Source: Hemerocallis citrina
Lineage: Eukaryota; Streptophyta; Magnoliopsida; Asparagales; Asphodelaceae
Assembly (NCBI GenBank): GCA_017893485.1
Contig: CM030359.1
Location: 35,695,994-35,759,993 of the forward strand
Length of the DNA stretch: 64,000 bases
Direction of reading: 5' to 3'
Part shown: positions 23,420 through 36,000 of the stretch, in pieces
Layout: the number at the start of each line of letters is the position of its first letter
Position numbering within the stretch: the first letter of the stretch is position 1
Notes under the pieces: generated by a model
Seen by the model: only the letters and a program-made list of their open reading frames with translations
Databases searched by the model: none
Told to the model about the DNA's origin: nothing
Position numbers and translations under genes: made by a program

Positions 23420-26269
23420 TGTAACACCCCGAATTCCAAATTACTGAATTCGAGAAGTTCTTCAGGATCTTTTCGCTTTTCTCGAGTACAATTTTACAAG
23501 GAAATTTCAAACTTTTCTTTTTTACATCAGAGTTACAACATTTTACATTTAAATTTACACAGCGGAAGCAAAATATACAACATTTACATAAATGAACAAC
23601 AACATAATAAGATCTTTGTGCATCCATTTCTCTTTACATGTAATTTATCCTGCATACAAAACTGTGGGTACGTCAGTTTATTCAACCGACGATAATTATA
23701 CATGGCCATCCTCTCTATGCTAGAAACAGTATAATGAATCTCATTTCTTAACAAATCACAATCTTGTTCATAATAAGCATGTAAAATCAAAAGGGAACTT
23801 TTAGAGATGTCGTGTCGTGATTGTGCACTTAATCCTTAATGCAATTATTTAATTTTCACATGACACTAATGCGCACTTGTTCGAATTCTATGCATCCCAT
23901 ACTACATAGGTTCGAGGGCAAGCCTCTTAATCGTTCTTCATTTTTGTAGGGTTCAATCCCCCGCCATGACTTACTCTACTTCTGTAAATTCAATGAGTAT
24001 CTTAGATGATTCTATGAGTACAAGCATGTATCCTGGCCCCTGGAGTAGAATTTCGCGCCATGTCTTGACTCGTCAAGCATGCATTCTGCGACAATTCAGC
24101 CTCCTCCCTGAACACACTTCTCTTGCAGTCACCAAAACATCCCACAAGCGTGACTAGAGTCCGATCATTACTGAGTTGTGCCCGCGCCATGTCTTGACTC
24201 ATCAAGCGTGCATTCTGCGGCTCACACACCCGCACCGTACCCTAGCTCTCATACTCATGTTTTTCTCTCACCTTCATCACCTCCACACTATGTATTAAAG
24301 TTACATTAGAATCATGAATAAAAATCAAGCTCTAGAGTTAGCCTCTCCATCAACCGGACTTATCATTTCATTTCACTCGACCAACCTGGTCTATTTCTCA
24401 ACATCATTTCATTTCACTGCTGGGGAGACTTAGCTACTCCTTCGTTCAATTTCAATTTCACAATATCCAATTGAGCATCATCAGCTCATCATTTATTTTA
24501 GAGTCTCCCAGACTTTCTCATCATGATTTAGCCTTTCATAATTATTTATTAAATTCTCAATTCTCATCTATGATTCATTTCACATAATTCATACAGCCAT
24601 AAACAGAGTCCAATGATTCAAATCATACAGTTCATAATTACCAAGGAGCAAAATAACATGAAGCTCAATTTTACCCAAGTACACTCTGTACAGTCGACTT
24701 GGAAGAACACCAGTCGACTCATACAGTCACACACAGTATCATCATAATTGCTCGGGATAGTCGACTGTTGTACACCACCAGTCGCCTGTCCCGCACTTTT
24801 CATGTTCACAAATTTGTTCTCGTGACAGTTGACTGTTCATCGATCAGTCGTCTGTCCCGCACTTTTCAACCGCACAATTTCTAAGTCCAGATCAGTCGAC
24901 TTGCTACATGCATCGGTCGACTGGACAGATCCATTTTCCATTAAGGAGATTATTTACAGTTCTTACATGTACTTGCATCATGATATCAATTCACCATATA
25001 CATAAATTCATGTTTTATAACCGGAGTCTCCTCTTGTTCAGTAGCATTTACAGCACAATTTTCCAAGTTACTAACATGCTCTTTCAGAGAAAACTACCCT
25101 AAACATGCATTCACATTGCTCATACTTTCTTACGACAATGAAGGTATAAATCTCAAGTCATCATACTGGGTCTACGTAAATAAAATATCTTTATTCAAGG
25201 AACTTTCAAACAGTCATATTCAGAACAAAGCACCAGTCGACTTAACACAACGTCAGTCGACTGCTCCGACAATTTACGTTATTTATCACCATTAGTTCTT
25301 TTCATTCATTTACCTTCCCTCCATCATATGTGTCATAGGGAAATTATACATTCAATAATCACACCATTATGTCTATTCACACACATGTTTATCAGCACAT
25401 TATAAGAAATAACGTCTCGTACCAGTCGACTGGCTCACACGGCAGTCGATTGTACCGACAGTCTCGTTCTCAATACTAATAGCATGTTCGAGCAATTTCT
25501 ACTGCATTCAATTCACTTTTTGTAACATGGTATCAATCATAGTAATTATAATATCATTTCTACGTTAGAAGTCCTGAGAAACACCCACCTTATATGAAGA
25601 AAATAAACGAAATCCCGCAAAAGCTCCTCAATATAGCGCAGCACTTCTTGTTCCTTGCTCCTTGTTCCACACCGGCACCTTCAGGGGTACTCTTCGGCCT
25701 CCACAGCAAAGCTCCCACACAAACCTCACAAATGCCTCTATAATAAAATTAATCTAGTGTAAAAGAAATAGGGAATAGGAGGGGGTATTTATACTAGAAT
25801 ATAGGTGAAATGGAGGGCTAAGATCTATTGGGGAGTTGTGAGATCAACGGTTGAGATGCACTAGGGGGTTGAGAAACCACCCACCTTCACAAAATAACCA
25901 CCCATGATTCCAAACTCCCACACCCACAACCGGCCAAGAAGTGTGCTCAATGCACGTGTACGCGAACGCACGTGCATGCACCAACTACACCCTACAAATT
26001 GTACATTAAATACCCGGTAAAAAAATATGCTACACATTACAAGTTATAAAAATATAATAGAAGGGGTTTAAATCCATGGGCTAAAATTAGTTCGGCCAAA
26101 CCAACTATTTTGTAGAAAATATGTAAATTAAACTTTGGGCTTTAGGAAGATCCTTATAGAAAACAATGTGCTTATCCATCATGTTGAAAATAATAAGCAA
26201 AATATTACCCATGCATACCATATGTAAAATTAAATAATCTTTATACGTTAGGAAAATCGGGGTATTACA
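23420..26269 (-). repeat. Tekay-1 3' LTR
   Basis: 2,850 bp, TG...CA ends (plus strand TGTAACACC ... GTATTACA). TATA box on the minus strand at 25,785-25,793 (TATAAATAC). Between it and the LTR end lie six pairs of AGTCGACT palindromes (24,691-25,452), all downstream of the TATA box. No coding region. The polypurine tract adjoins at 26,270. Confidence 0.92.
24691..25452. repeat. Six AGTCGACT palindrome pairs in Tekay-1 3' LTR
   Basis: Pair starts: 24,691/24,711; 24,758/24,778; 24,826/24,845; 24,893/24,913; 25,234/25,254; 25,423/25,443. Spacing is 19-20 bp each time. Several have extended inverted arms, for example CTCGGGA before the left unit and TCCCG after the right unit in pair 2, and GTCTCGTAC opposite GTACCGAC in pair 6. 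The same set is at 42,970-43,731 in the other LTR. Confidence 0.85.
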
Positions 26270-26283
26270 TCACTCCCTCCTTA
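26270..26283 (-). promoter_or_regulatory. Polypurine tract of Tekay-1
   Basis: On the minus strand TAAGGAGGGAGTGA directly precedes the 3' LTR. It is the expected plus-strand primer site. Confidence 0.85.
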
Positions 26284-26384
26284 GAATAGTTCCGTCCCCG
26301 GAACTACAGCCAAGAGTGAAAAAAGAAAACATCACAACAACCAAAGATACAAAGATACAGAAATACAATCAATCAAAAATACAA

Positions 26385-27485
26385 TCAAACAAAAAGCTCA
26401 GGATAGTCCTTCAACATCCTCTCCTCAGATTCCCAAGTAGCCTCTTCAACCAAGTGGTTTCTCCAGACTACCTTGACCATCGGTATCGTCTTATTCCTCA
26501 AGACTTTCTCCCTACGGTCAACAATCTCAACAGGAGTCTCGATGTAATTCAGGTCTAACTGCAAACCTTCCGGCACTTCAGGCAAATGATGACTCGGGTC
26601 TGGAATATAACCTCTCAACATAGACACATGAAAGACATTGTGCACCTGAGACAACTCTTCTGGTAATTCAAGCCGGTAAGCAGTTTTCCCGATCCTTTTC
26701 AATATCTTATACGGGCCTATAAATCTCGGGGCTAACTTCCCGCCTTTGCCAAATCGAACCACACCTTTACTGGGTGATACCTTCAGAAAGACGAAGTCAC
26801 CAACCTCAAACTCAAGGTCCCTTCTCCGGTTGTCTGCATAGCTTTTCTGCCTGCTCTGAGCTTCCACCAACTTTTTCCTGATCAGATCAATCTTCTCAGA
26901 AGTCAGCTGTACAAGCTCAGGACCAAACAACTGACGCTCCCCAACCTCATACCAACAAACAGGAGTCCTGCACTTCCTGCCATACAAAGCTTCATACGGC
27001 GCCATCCCGATGCTAGCCTGAAAACTGTTGTTGTAGGCGAACTCTACCAAAGGTAAATGCCTTTCCCAACTGCCTCCGAAGTCTAGTATACAACACCGAA
27101 GCATATCCTCAAGAATACGATTGACTCTCTCGGTCTGCCCATCGGTTTGCGGATGAAAAGCAGTGCTGAAATCTGTCTTGGTACCCAAAGCTGCCTGAAG
27201 ACTCCTCCAGAAATGCGAAGTAAACCGCGCGTCTCGATCAGACACAATAGTCGAGGGAACACCATGAAGTCGGACAATCTCACCAACATACAACTCAGCC
27301 AACTTATCCATCGAAGCAGTGAGTTTCATCGCCAAAAAGTGAGCGGACTTGGTAAGTCGATCGACTATAACCCAAATAGCATCATTGCCTTTAGAACTCT
27401 TAGGCAATCCCGTGATGAAATCCATACTGATGTTATCCCACTTCCATTCCGGAATAGGTAACGGCTGTAATAGACCTCTGGGTCT
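26385..27485 (-). pseudogene. Tekay-1 integrase core and chromodomain
   Basis: This continues the pol frame after a TAG at 27,488-27,486. The integrase catalytic core shows the DDE pattern ([10 protein letters not shown] with its Asp, [10 protein letters not shown], and the Glu in DGQTERVNR), then a basic linker and a C-terminal chromodomain ([36 protein letters not shown]). Integrase inserts the cDNA; the chromodomain is thought to direct chromoviruses to heterochromatin. The stop before it probably replaces Gln (CAG to TAG), so without readthrough no integrase would be made. Confidence 0.9.
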
Positions 27486-29698
27486 CTAATTTTCGGCTTT
27501 GACTTGCTGACAAACCTCACACCTCGCAACAAATTCGGCCACATCCCGCTTCAAACCTGACCACCAGAAATGCTGTTTGATGTCCTTGTACATCTTAGTA
27601 CTCCCAGGATGTACTGACAGAAGAGTAGCATGTGCCTCCTGAAAAATACTCTCTTTCAGGTCCGCCTGATCTGGAACACACAGCCTATCTCCGAACCACA
27701 GCACTCCATCCCTGGTTTGAAATCCGGGCAACCTGCCAGCACCAACCTGCTCCTTCATCTCTAAGATATCAGCATCAACTTCCTGACTTGCAATGATCCT
27801 TGCATTCAAAGTAGGCTGAAGCTTCAACTGAGATAAAGATGCTCCCAATCCTTGCAAGACAACCTCAATACCTGCTCGATCCAACTCCTCAATCAGATGC
27901 CTCTGAGTCGTAATCAAACTGGCCAAACTGCTCTTGCGACTAAGTGCATCAGCAACAACATTAGCCTTTCCAGGATGATACTTGATCTCAGGTCGCATAT
28001 CCTCGAGCACTTCCAACCATCTCCGCTGCCTCAGATTGAGATCCCTCTGCTGGTATATATACTTCAAGCTCTTGTGATCCGTGTACATGTTCAACTTCTC
28101 ACCATACACGTAGTGCCTCCATTGCTTCAAAGCAAAAATAATCGCAGCCAGCTCTAGATCATGAGTCGGATAATTTTTCTCATGTGGTCGTAGTTGCCTA
28201 GACCCATAAGCGATTACTTTACCTTCTTGCATTAAGACACAGCCAAGCCCCCGATGTGAAGCATCGCTATAGACATCATACTCAACTCCTGCTCTAGGTA
28301 AAGCCAAAATAGGTGCAGTAGTCAGTCTATCTTTCAACTCCTGAAAACTCGCCTCACATTGCTCGGTCCACTTGAAGCTCACATTCTTCTTGGTCAGTCC
28401 AGTAAGCGGTACAGCTATCTGAGCATAACCTTGAATGAATCTCCTGTAGTATCCAGTCATCCCAAGGAAACTTCTGACTTCCTTCACTGTAGTAGGCCTA
28501 GCCCACTCTCTCACTGCCTCTATCTTCTGAGGGTCAGTTGCCACTCCCTCCTTAGAAAGGATGTGACCTAGGAATGCCACTTCAGATTTCCAGAAATCAC
28601 ACTTGGATAACTTGGCATACAACTGCTGCTCTTCCAACTTCTGCAAAACTGCTGCCAAATGCTCGGTGTGCTCTGCCTCAGACTTGGAGTACACGAGAAT
28701 ATCGTCGATAAACACCACGACGAAGGAATCAATAAACGGCCTCAGAACTCTGTTCATTAAATCCATGAAGATTGCGGGTGCATTCGTCACTCCGAATGGC
28801 ATAACTAAGAATTCGTAATGCCCATGCCGAGTTCTAAACGCAGTTTTGTGCACATCTTCAGCTTTCACTCGCACTTGGTGATATCCTGATCGAAGATCTA
28901 TTTTGGAGAATACAGCTGCTCCTTGTAGACGATCGAACAAGTCATCAATTCGAGGAATCGGATACTTATTCTGAACAGTGACCTTATTCAGCTCTCGGTA
29001 ATCGATACACATCCTCATCGATCCATCCTTCTTCTTTACCAAAAGCACTGGTGCTGCCCAAGGTGACGCACTAGGTTGAATAAAGCCTTTTTCCAACAGT
29101 TCCTCAATCTGCCGTTTCACCTCATCCTGTTCCACTGGAGCCATCCTATAAGGTGCCTTAGAGATTGGTGCACTTCCCGGTTGAACAGTGATGTTGAACT
29201 CTACATCACGATGCGGAGGTAACCCAGGAAAATCTTCCAAGAACACTGTCGGATAGTCCCGAACCACAGGAATCCCTTGCAATTCCACAGGAGTCTCTTC
29301 CTTGCGGATAGTTGCCACCAACTTAGAACACTTCAACTTCCCTTGGAAAGTGACTTCAGGTCCTCCTGGAGCCTTCACTGTTACGGTCTTGGTCTTACAC
29401 TCGATGCTTGCACTGTACACCGACATCCAATCAATGCCAATGATAACATCGACTCCCAAGATGGTCAGTTCGATCAGATCAATGCCAAGGATTCGATCCC
29501 CAATCACTATCTCGCAATCAGCGTAATACCGATCAGTGGTTAAAGTTTCCCCTGATGGAGTAGCTACTGCTAAGATCTTGCCTGGAAAAATCTTCGGTTC
29601 AACTCCCAACACTTTAGCAAACTTTGGAGACACAAAAGTATGAGAGGATCCAGTATCAAACAACACCACAGCTTTCTTTCCATTAAGATAGAGTTCTC
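27486..29698 (-). pseudogene. Tekay-1 protease, reverse transcriptase, RNase H, integrase zinc finger
   Basis: The largest pol segment. Order: protease with [10 protein letters not shown] (DTGS), RT with the LRSGYHQV block, [12 protein letters not shown] and the catalytic FIDD, RNase H ([35 protein letters not shown]), and the integrase HHCC finger (H...H, CEVCQQ) near its end. The frame opens at about 29,771 with a GTG but has no ATG suited to starting a polyprotein, so it is probably joined to gag, by splicing (see the 92-nt intron candidate) or frameshift. It ends at TAG 27,488-27,486, just before the integrase core. Confidence 0.9.
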
Positions 29699-29790
29699 CT
29701 GTTACATAATATACATCATTACATAACAGTTTCACACTATGAACGGGAAGAAGAAATGACAAAAACCACACTAAACATCAGCTCTCGTAC
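29699..29790 (-). other. Candidate 92-nt intron at the gag-pol boundary of Tekay-1
   Basis: Read on the minus strand: donor TCTG|GTACGAG and acceptor ATGTAACAG|GAG. The gag frame would otherwise stop at 29,773-29,771 and pol lies in another frame. Removing these 92 nt joins the two frames exactly and produces the short VISG-to-LYLNG linker expected between nucleocapsid and protease in this lineage. The interior is T-rich and has stops in all frames. No transcript evidence is available. Confidence 0.5.
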
Positions 29791-30004
29791 CAGAGATGAC
29801 CTGATCCGCCTCCTCAGCATCAGCTTCTGTCAAAGCAAATACTCGCCCTGACTGGTACGGCCTCTTCCCAGTCTGCTGTATTGGCACATTGTGATTGCCA
29901 GCCCGTGGTTTGAGACATCGAGATTGGTAATGTCCCACTTCACCACAGTTAAAGCAAGTGACTGCAGAAGGTCTCCCTACATCGTTTCCAGGTCTTCCAG
30001 CTAC
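29771..30004 (-). pseudogene. Tekay-1 gag, zinc-knuckle part
   Basis: The 3' part of gag, left of the Athila-1 insertion. It has a CCHC knuckle (CFNCGEVGHYQSRC) followed by a short basic region and the conserved RVFALTEADA motif that precedes protease in Tekay-type elements. It continues in frame from 40,193 once Athila-1 and one TSD copy are removed. It ends at TAG 29,773-29,771 unless spliced. Confidence 0.88.
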
Positions 30005-30009
30005 ACTGA
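30005..30009 (+). repeat. Target-site duplication (actga) of Athila-1, left copy
   Basis: actga directly before the LTR start TGTTGTTG; the same 5 bp follow the right LTR at 40,188-40,192. Confidence 0.95.
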
Positions 30010-31698
30010 TGTTGTTGTTTTCTAGATACCTAAATAAATAGATAAAACTAGACACAAATTAAAACCTCGCAAGTGTACGAATCGTTTATAGAAGCGTAGT
30101 GAAAAGTAAGGGTCGATCCCACAGAGATTGTAGTACTTAACTTACTAATCAATAAAACAAAAGAAAATGCAAATCATAAAGTTTTGTTCTAAAAGTCTAT
30201 TTGAAAGGAAAAAGAAAATAATTAAAACTAGATCAAGTAGTATCTCAAGAATATCAATTAAATGAGTTGGGCTTGATCTCCACCTATAGTCAAGAATGCT
30301 AAGTCACCTTCTACACTATTCTCATCACTCATGTTTGTTCCTTTTAAGGGCATGGTATCTACTCCTTAAAGTTAATGTTTCCCTACGCCAAGAATTAGGC
30401 ATGGTATCTACTCTAATTCGTTTCTTTCCTTAAGTATTTAGCATGGTATCTACTAAGTTGTACTTGAAGAAAGCATAAGAACAATGGAAACGAACAAACA
30501 CTCAAAGTTCTAGAAATTGGTATCAGATCTAGATCCTTCAAGTTGATTAAACCAAGAACCCCTAAAGATCCCTGTGTTACAATTATGAGCACAAGATACG
30601 GGTCGTCTTTATACTCATATAACAGAATCAGTTTTATAATAAGCAAACTTGATAATCTCAGGTTCTGTATGGCAGTCGACTTGCTGTCACTCTCAGTCGA
30701 CTGCTCCTAGAACTTCTGAACAAGTTTGATTATTATAAATCTATACCAATACAATCAGGTTTAATCAATAAGTGATAGAAATAGTGTTATTAGAAGATTA
30801 TAATATTACATGACTACGGTTTCAATTAGCCCAACAATAAAATTAGTTCCACATATTCATAATAAAAATATTAATAAATTTGTTCAAAGATTGCATTACA
30901 AAAATTAGAAAGAGGAGAAAAAGAAAAAAATAATTAATTGCAAACCCCTCTTTCTGTCTCAAAAATTGTATCTGAATAAAATCTGTGCCGAACCAGAACG
31001 AAGAAGTCAGCAGCCAGTCACACCAATCGAATCGAGGCACAGTAGCACGCGGATCGAAGCACTTGGTCGATAGAAGCCTGCCTCCAGTCGCACGTCACTT
31101 CGTAGCCTGTCCCCTCGGTGCAGGCCTGCTGCTCTTTTCGATTTAATCCGAAACAGAGAGTCTGTCTGTTTCTCTCTGTTTCTCTCTATCTCTCTTTGTT
31201 TATTCTTTTTGAGTCCTCTGGCTTCTTCGTTTTCTGTTGTCTCTTCTGGCCTCTTGTGCGCTGGCTTTCGTCCTATATTTATAGGAGTAGATCTGGATGT
31301 ATAACACGATTAGGATGTATCATCTCACTTGTAGATTAGGATTTATCTGCAAATACAAAAATCAGAATTAAATATTTAAATTTAAAATTAGATAAACTTT
31401 AAAATAACAAATTTTTATCTTTTCGGCTTATCCAAATCCTTATAAATTTATTTATTCTCTTTTACACCCTTATAAAAATTAAAATTCCATTTTGCTCCTA
31501 TTTTAGGAATATAAAATTTATCAAATCCTTAAAAATAATAAAATATCAGAAATAATCACTTTTTGCATTAAAAATCTTATTTCTTCACAAATAAATAAAT
31601 AATTGAAATCTTAGAGAAACAAGACACAATATGATTGAAAACAAGCACTTTTAATGGGTTATTGAATACAAATATTTGTATAAAAATTAGACTCATCA
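30010..31698 (-). repeat. Athila-1 3' LTR
   Basis: 1,689 bp, plus-strand ends TGTTGTTG ... GACTCATCA. TATA box on the minus strand at 31,272-31,283 (CTATAAATATAGG). An imperfect hairpin carrying an AGTCGACT pair is at 30,633-30,739, about 550 bp downstream of the TATA box. The repeated phrase catggtatctac occurs three times (30,352-30,452). Confidence 0.93.
30633..30739. repeat. Imperfect hairpin with AGTCGACT pair, Athila-1 3' LTR
   Basis: The outer arms TTTATAATAAGCAAACTTG and their near-perfect complement (18 of 19) enclose a GTTCT/AGAAC block and the two palindromes at 30,673 and 30,694 (21 bp apart). Total is about 107 nt. The identical hairpin in the 5' LTR is at 39,110-39,216, and the homologous one in Athila-2 is at 49,332-49,420. 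Confidence 0.85.
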
Positions 31699-32010
31699 AA
31701 TACCCCCAAACTTAAGCTTTTGCTTGTCCTCAAGCAAAAAGTAGAATCATGAATAAGGGAAAAATAATAGACTCATCACATCACACCAAGAATTCTCATT
31801 ATGCAAGCATCAAAATTACAATTAAAAAAAAATATAAACAATTACAAATAAAGTAAAAACAAGCATACCCACTTTCTCCAGTGCAATTATTTAGTCATAA
31901 TCCCCAAACCAAATCATATTTGTCATGCCATTAATTTAATTATAGTATGTAACAACTCAATCATGTGATTATCCCTTTTCTCTACTACAAACCGAGTAGC
32001 AAACTAGAGG

Positions 32011-32062
<52 letters not shown>

Positions 32063-33030
32063 TCGCTTCTCTAAAATTGTCACTTGCCTTTTTACGCGAA
32101 TGCGAAACATTTGTGATGAATCCACCCGGTTACTCAGCGAGTCACAAACTCTAACGTGCTTTGCATACTCATATTTCAAGTTGCCGTTTGACGTAAAGGT
32201 AAACATTGGTGATGAATACCCCTAGTTACTAAGCAACTCAAAACATTGGAGTAGATTGACTTTATTGATATATTTTTTTTTCGTTATCACTCTATTTACT
32301 TAAACTCAGTTTAGGACTAGATCAAATGGAATAATCACCAGAAAAAGCGTCACATTTGTTTTTATGTATAATCGCATGACTCATACAATTTTGTAAGAAA
32401 TTATGAAACTCAACAATCCTAAAGTAAACAAGTATACTTATTCTTACTTTATAAGAAATTGTTTATCCAAAAAAAATTATTTCAATGCTTATCTAAATGA
32501 AAAACTCAAAAGTGTAATGGTGAGATTAATTGAAGTCCTTTTAAGAATTTTTGTTTTTCTTTTCTAAAAATAAATCAAAATTTGTAAACATTCCCCCCCA
32601 AACTTAAATATCACATTGTCCTCAATGGGAAAGAAAAACCAAAAAGGATGCAAAAGTTCAGAAATTCTCCCCTGATTCGTCTTGAAATTTCTGCACGCGC
32701 AGCGTTCGGTATTTTGCCGATATCTGGAGCTGTAGATGTCCAAATGGGCTGAATTTTTTTTTTGCTGGAAAGCTAAGAAGATAGGCTACAACTTCTCTTT
32801 GAATCACTTTTCCAGATTTGGACTTAAAATTGCTCAAAAACAGCCGTCAATGCATGTGTTCAAAATAGCTCCGCCCAGGCGACTTCAAATTTTCTGCAAT
32901 CCTACTAAAAAAAAATTAAAATAAAATAAACTAAAAAAAAAAATAAATCAAATCTAAATGCAATAAGAGAAAACATGGGTTGCCTCCCAATAAGCGCTAA
33001 GTTTTAAGTCTTCAGCCAGACATGATGAAT
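31699..33030 (-). other. Athila-1 3' noncoding region
   Basis: No env-like or other credible reading frame. It contains, in element order: a polypurine-like box next to TTGAGGACAATG (about 32,630-32,588), a duplicated box with TTCATCACCAATG-type cores (32,260-32,090), a long T/A homopolymer (about 32,010-32,058 on the plus strand), and the terminal polypurine tract with TTGAGGACAAGC (31,735-31,699). The same order occurs in Athila-2 at 55,830-56,641. Confidence 0.85.
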
Positions 33031-36000
33031 TCATGCAATGTATTGAATAGTTTGAAGCTTCACATCTTCCTCTCGCGGCTCAAAACTCGTTTCAATATAA
33101 GGTTTCGCCCTATGCCCGTTCACCTTGAATGTTTGATTTTTCTCTTTGTGATGAACCTCCAATGCCCCATGTGGAAAGACCTTTGTAACAATGTACGGGC
33201 CATACCATCGTGACATAAGCTTGCCTGGGAAGAGTCGTAATCTCGAGTTGTATATCAAGACCTTCTGTCCTTCATAAAACTCCTTCCTTGCTAGCTGTTT
33301 ATCATGGTATATCTTGGTCCGTTCCTTGTATAGCTTTGCATTTTCATATGCATCGTGCCTCAATTCTTCAAGCTCATTCAGCTGCAATTTTCTTTTGTCA
33401 CCTGCTTGTTTCATATCAAAATTGAACTTTTTAACGGCCCAATAAGCTTTGTGTTCCAACTCTACTGGAAGGTGACATGCTTTTCCAAAGACCAGGCGGT
33501 ATGGTGACATGCCAATGGGTGTCTTGTATGCAGTTCTGTAGGCCCACAATGCATCATTCAAGCGTAGCGACCAATCCCTTCTGCTTGTATTTACTGTCTT
33601 TTCCAAAATGTTTTTGATCTCTCTGTTGCTAATCTCCACTTGCCCACTGGTTTGAGGATGATATGGAGTACCCACTCTATGTGTAATCCCATATTTCTTC
33701 ATCAAAGAAGCAAATGGAAAGTTATTGAAGTGGCTCCCTCCATCACTAATTATTGCTCGTGGTGTACCAAACCTAGTAAAAATGTTCTCCTGCAAAAACT
33801 TGACAACAACTTTGTGATCATTAGTTTTTGAGGGGACAGCCTCGACCCATTTAGACACATAATCCACACCCACAAGAATATATAAATAACCAAATGAGTT
33901 AGGAAAGGGACCCATGAAGTCGATTCCCCAAACATCAAAAAGCTCGATTACTTGGATGTTTTGCAGTGGCATTTGATTTCTAAAAGAGATGTTGCCTGTC
34001 CTTTGGCATTTGTCACAAGTCCTGCAAAAAGAAAAAGCATCTTTGAATACATTAGGCCAATAAAAACCTGATTGTAATACCTTAAGTGCTGTTCTTTTTG
34101 GTCCAAAGTGTCCTCCACATGCATATTGGTGGCAATGTTGTAGAATGCTTATTTGCTCTTCTTCTGCCACACATCTTCTTATAATTTGATCAGGGCAGAA
34201 TTTGAACAAATAAGGATCATCCCAATAATAGTGCTTGCACATGGCCACCAGTCTCTTTCTTTCCTGAATTGTCATACCTGGAGGGAAAACATGAGCAGTG
34301 AGATAATTTACAATATCTGCAAACCATGGAAGTTGTATATTTATTTCAAATAAATTTTCATCTGGGAAATTTTCATTAAGTGGGGGCACAATTCTTTCTT
34401 CCTCATGCAGTAATCTGGACATGTGATCTGCGACAACATTGTCACTTCCTTTCTTGTCTCTAATCTCAAGGTCGAATTCTTGAAGCAACAGCACCCATCT
34501 GATCAACCTAGGCTTAGCATCCTTTTTAGCAAACAAATATCTCAAAGCAGCGTGGTCAGTGAAAACAATGACTTTAGAACCAATCAAATATGATCTAAAC
34601 TTCTCTACAGCAAAAATGACAGCTAACATTTCTTTTTCAGTAGTGGAATAATTTAGCTGTGCATCATTTAAAGTTCGAGAAGCATAGTAAATAACATGGG
34701 GTACCTTATTGATTCTTTGACCTAAAACAGCTCCCAAAGCATAATCACTTGCATCACACATAAGCTCGAAAGGATGGTTCCAATCTGGTGCCATGACAAT
34801 AGGTGCAGAAATGAGAAGATTCTTCAATGTAATAAAAGCATTTGTGCACTCTTCTGTCCATGCAAACTCAACGTCCTTAGCCAACAATTCACAAAGGGGT
34901 CTGGAAATTTTTGAGAAATCTTTTATAAATCTTCTATAGAACCCTGCATGTCCAAGAAAACTCCTAACACCCTTGACTGTAGTAGGAGGGGGTAGCTTTG
35001 ATATGATGTCAACTTTTGCTTTGTCCACCTCTATGCCTCTTTTTGACACCACATGTCCCAAGACAATACCTTGTTGTACCATAAAATGGCACTTTTCCCA
35101 ATTCAGCACTAAATTGCATTCTTCACATCTCTTAAGTACCAGCTGCAAATGGTTAAGGCATTCATCAAAACAAGATCCAAAAACACTAAAGTCATCCATA
35201 AATACCTCGATAAACCTTTCCACCATGTCTGAAAATATACTCATCATGCATCTCTGAAATGTAGCTGGTGCATTGCACAATCCAAACGGCATCCTCCTGT
35301 AAGCAAAAGTACCAAAAGGGCATGTAAAAGTGGTCTTTTCTTGATCTTCTGGAGCAATAGCAATTTGATTATAGCCACTATAACCATCTAAAAAACAATA
35401 ATGACTATATCCTGCTAATCTTTCTAACATTTGATCAATAAAAGGAAGAGGGAAGTGATCTTTCCTGGTTTCGTTATTCAGCTTCCTGTAGTCAATGCAT
35501 ACCCTCCATCCTGTGGTCACTCTTGTCGGGATAGGTTCATTCTCTTCATTCTTCACCACTGTGACTCCACTTTTCTTAGGCACTACATGTATAGGACTTA
35601 CCCATTTGCTATCTGAGATAGGGTAGATGATGCCAACATCTAGTAGCTTCAGAATCTCTGCTCTTACAACTTCTTTCATGTTTGGATTAAGCCTTCTCTG
35701 TGCCTCCCTGCTTGGTTTTGCATTATTTTCAAGGAGTATTCTGTGCATGCATTTGGATGGACTTATTCCCTTGATGTCTGCTATGGTCCATCCTATTGCA
35801 CCTTTGTGTTCTCGCAGTACCCTCAGCAGCTTATCTTCTTCCTGTACACTCAAATTTGCAGCAACAATTACTGGTAGCGTCTGGTTCTCACCCAAATACA
35901 CATACTTCAAGTGTTCAGGCAGCGGCTTAAGCTCCACATCTGGTGTCCTGGTAAAAGAGGAAACAAAAGTGTTATCAGACACAAGATTTTCAAATGCAGG

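Noticed and set aside
23960..24160. tRNA or other small RNA gene in the Tekay-1 LTR around the repeated gccatgtcttgactc boxes (24,057 and 24,187)
   Set aside because: No cloverleaf or pol III A/B box pair found; it is a short direct repeat within U5.
31118..31339. Small plus-strand frame in the Athila-1 LTR (and its copy at 39,595)
   Set aside because: Low-complexity Ser/Leu/Phe-rich reading of a CT-rich stretch in U3; opposite to the element's coding strand.
31985..32206. Frame with a poly-Lys run in Athila-1 3' region
   Set aside because: Produced by the A/T homopolymer in a noncoding module; not conserved in frame in Athila-2.
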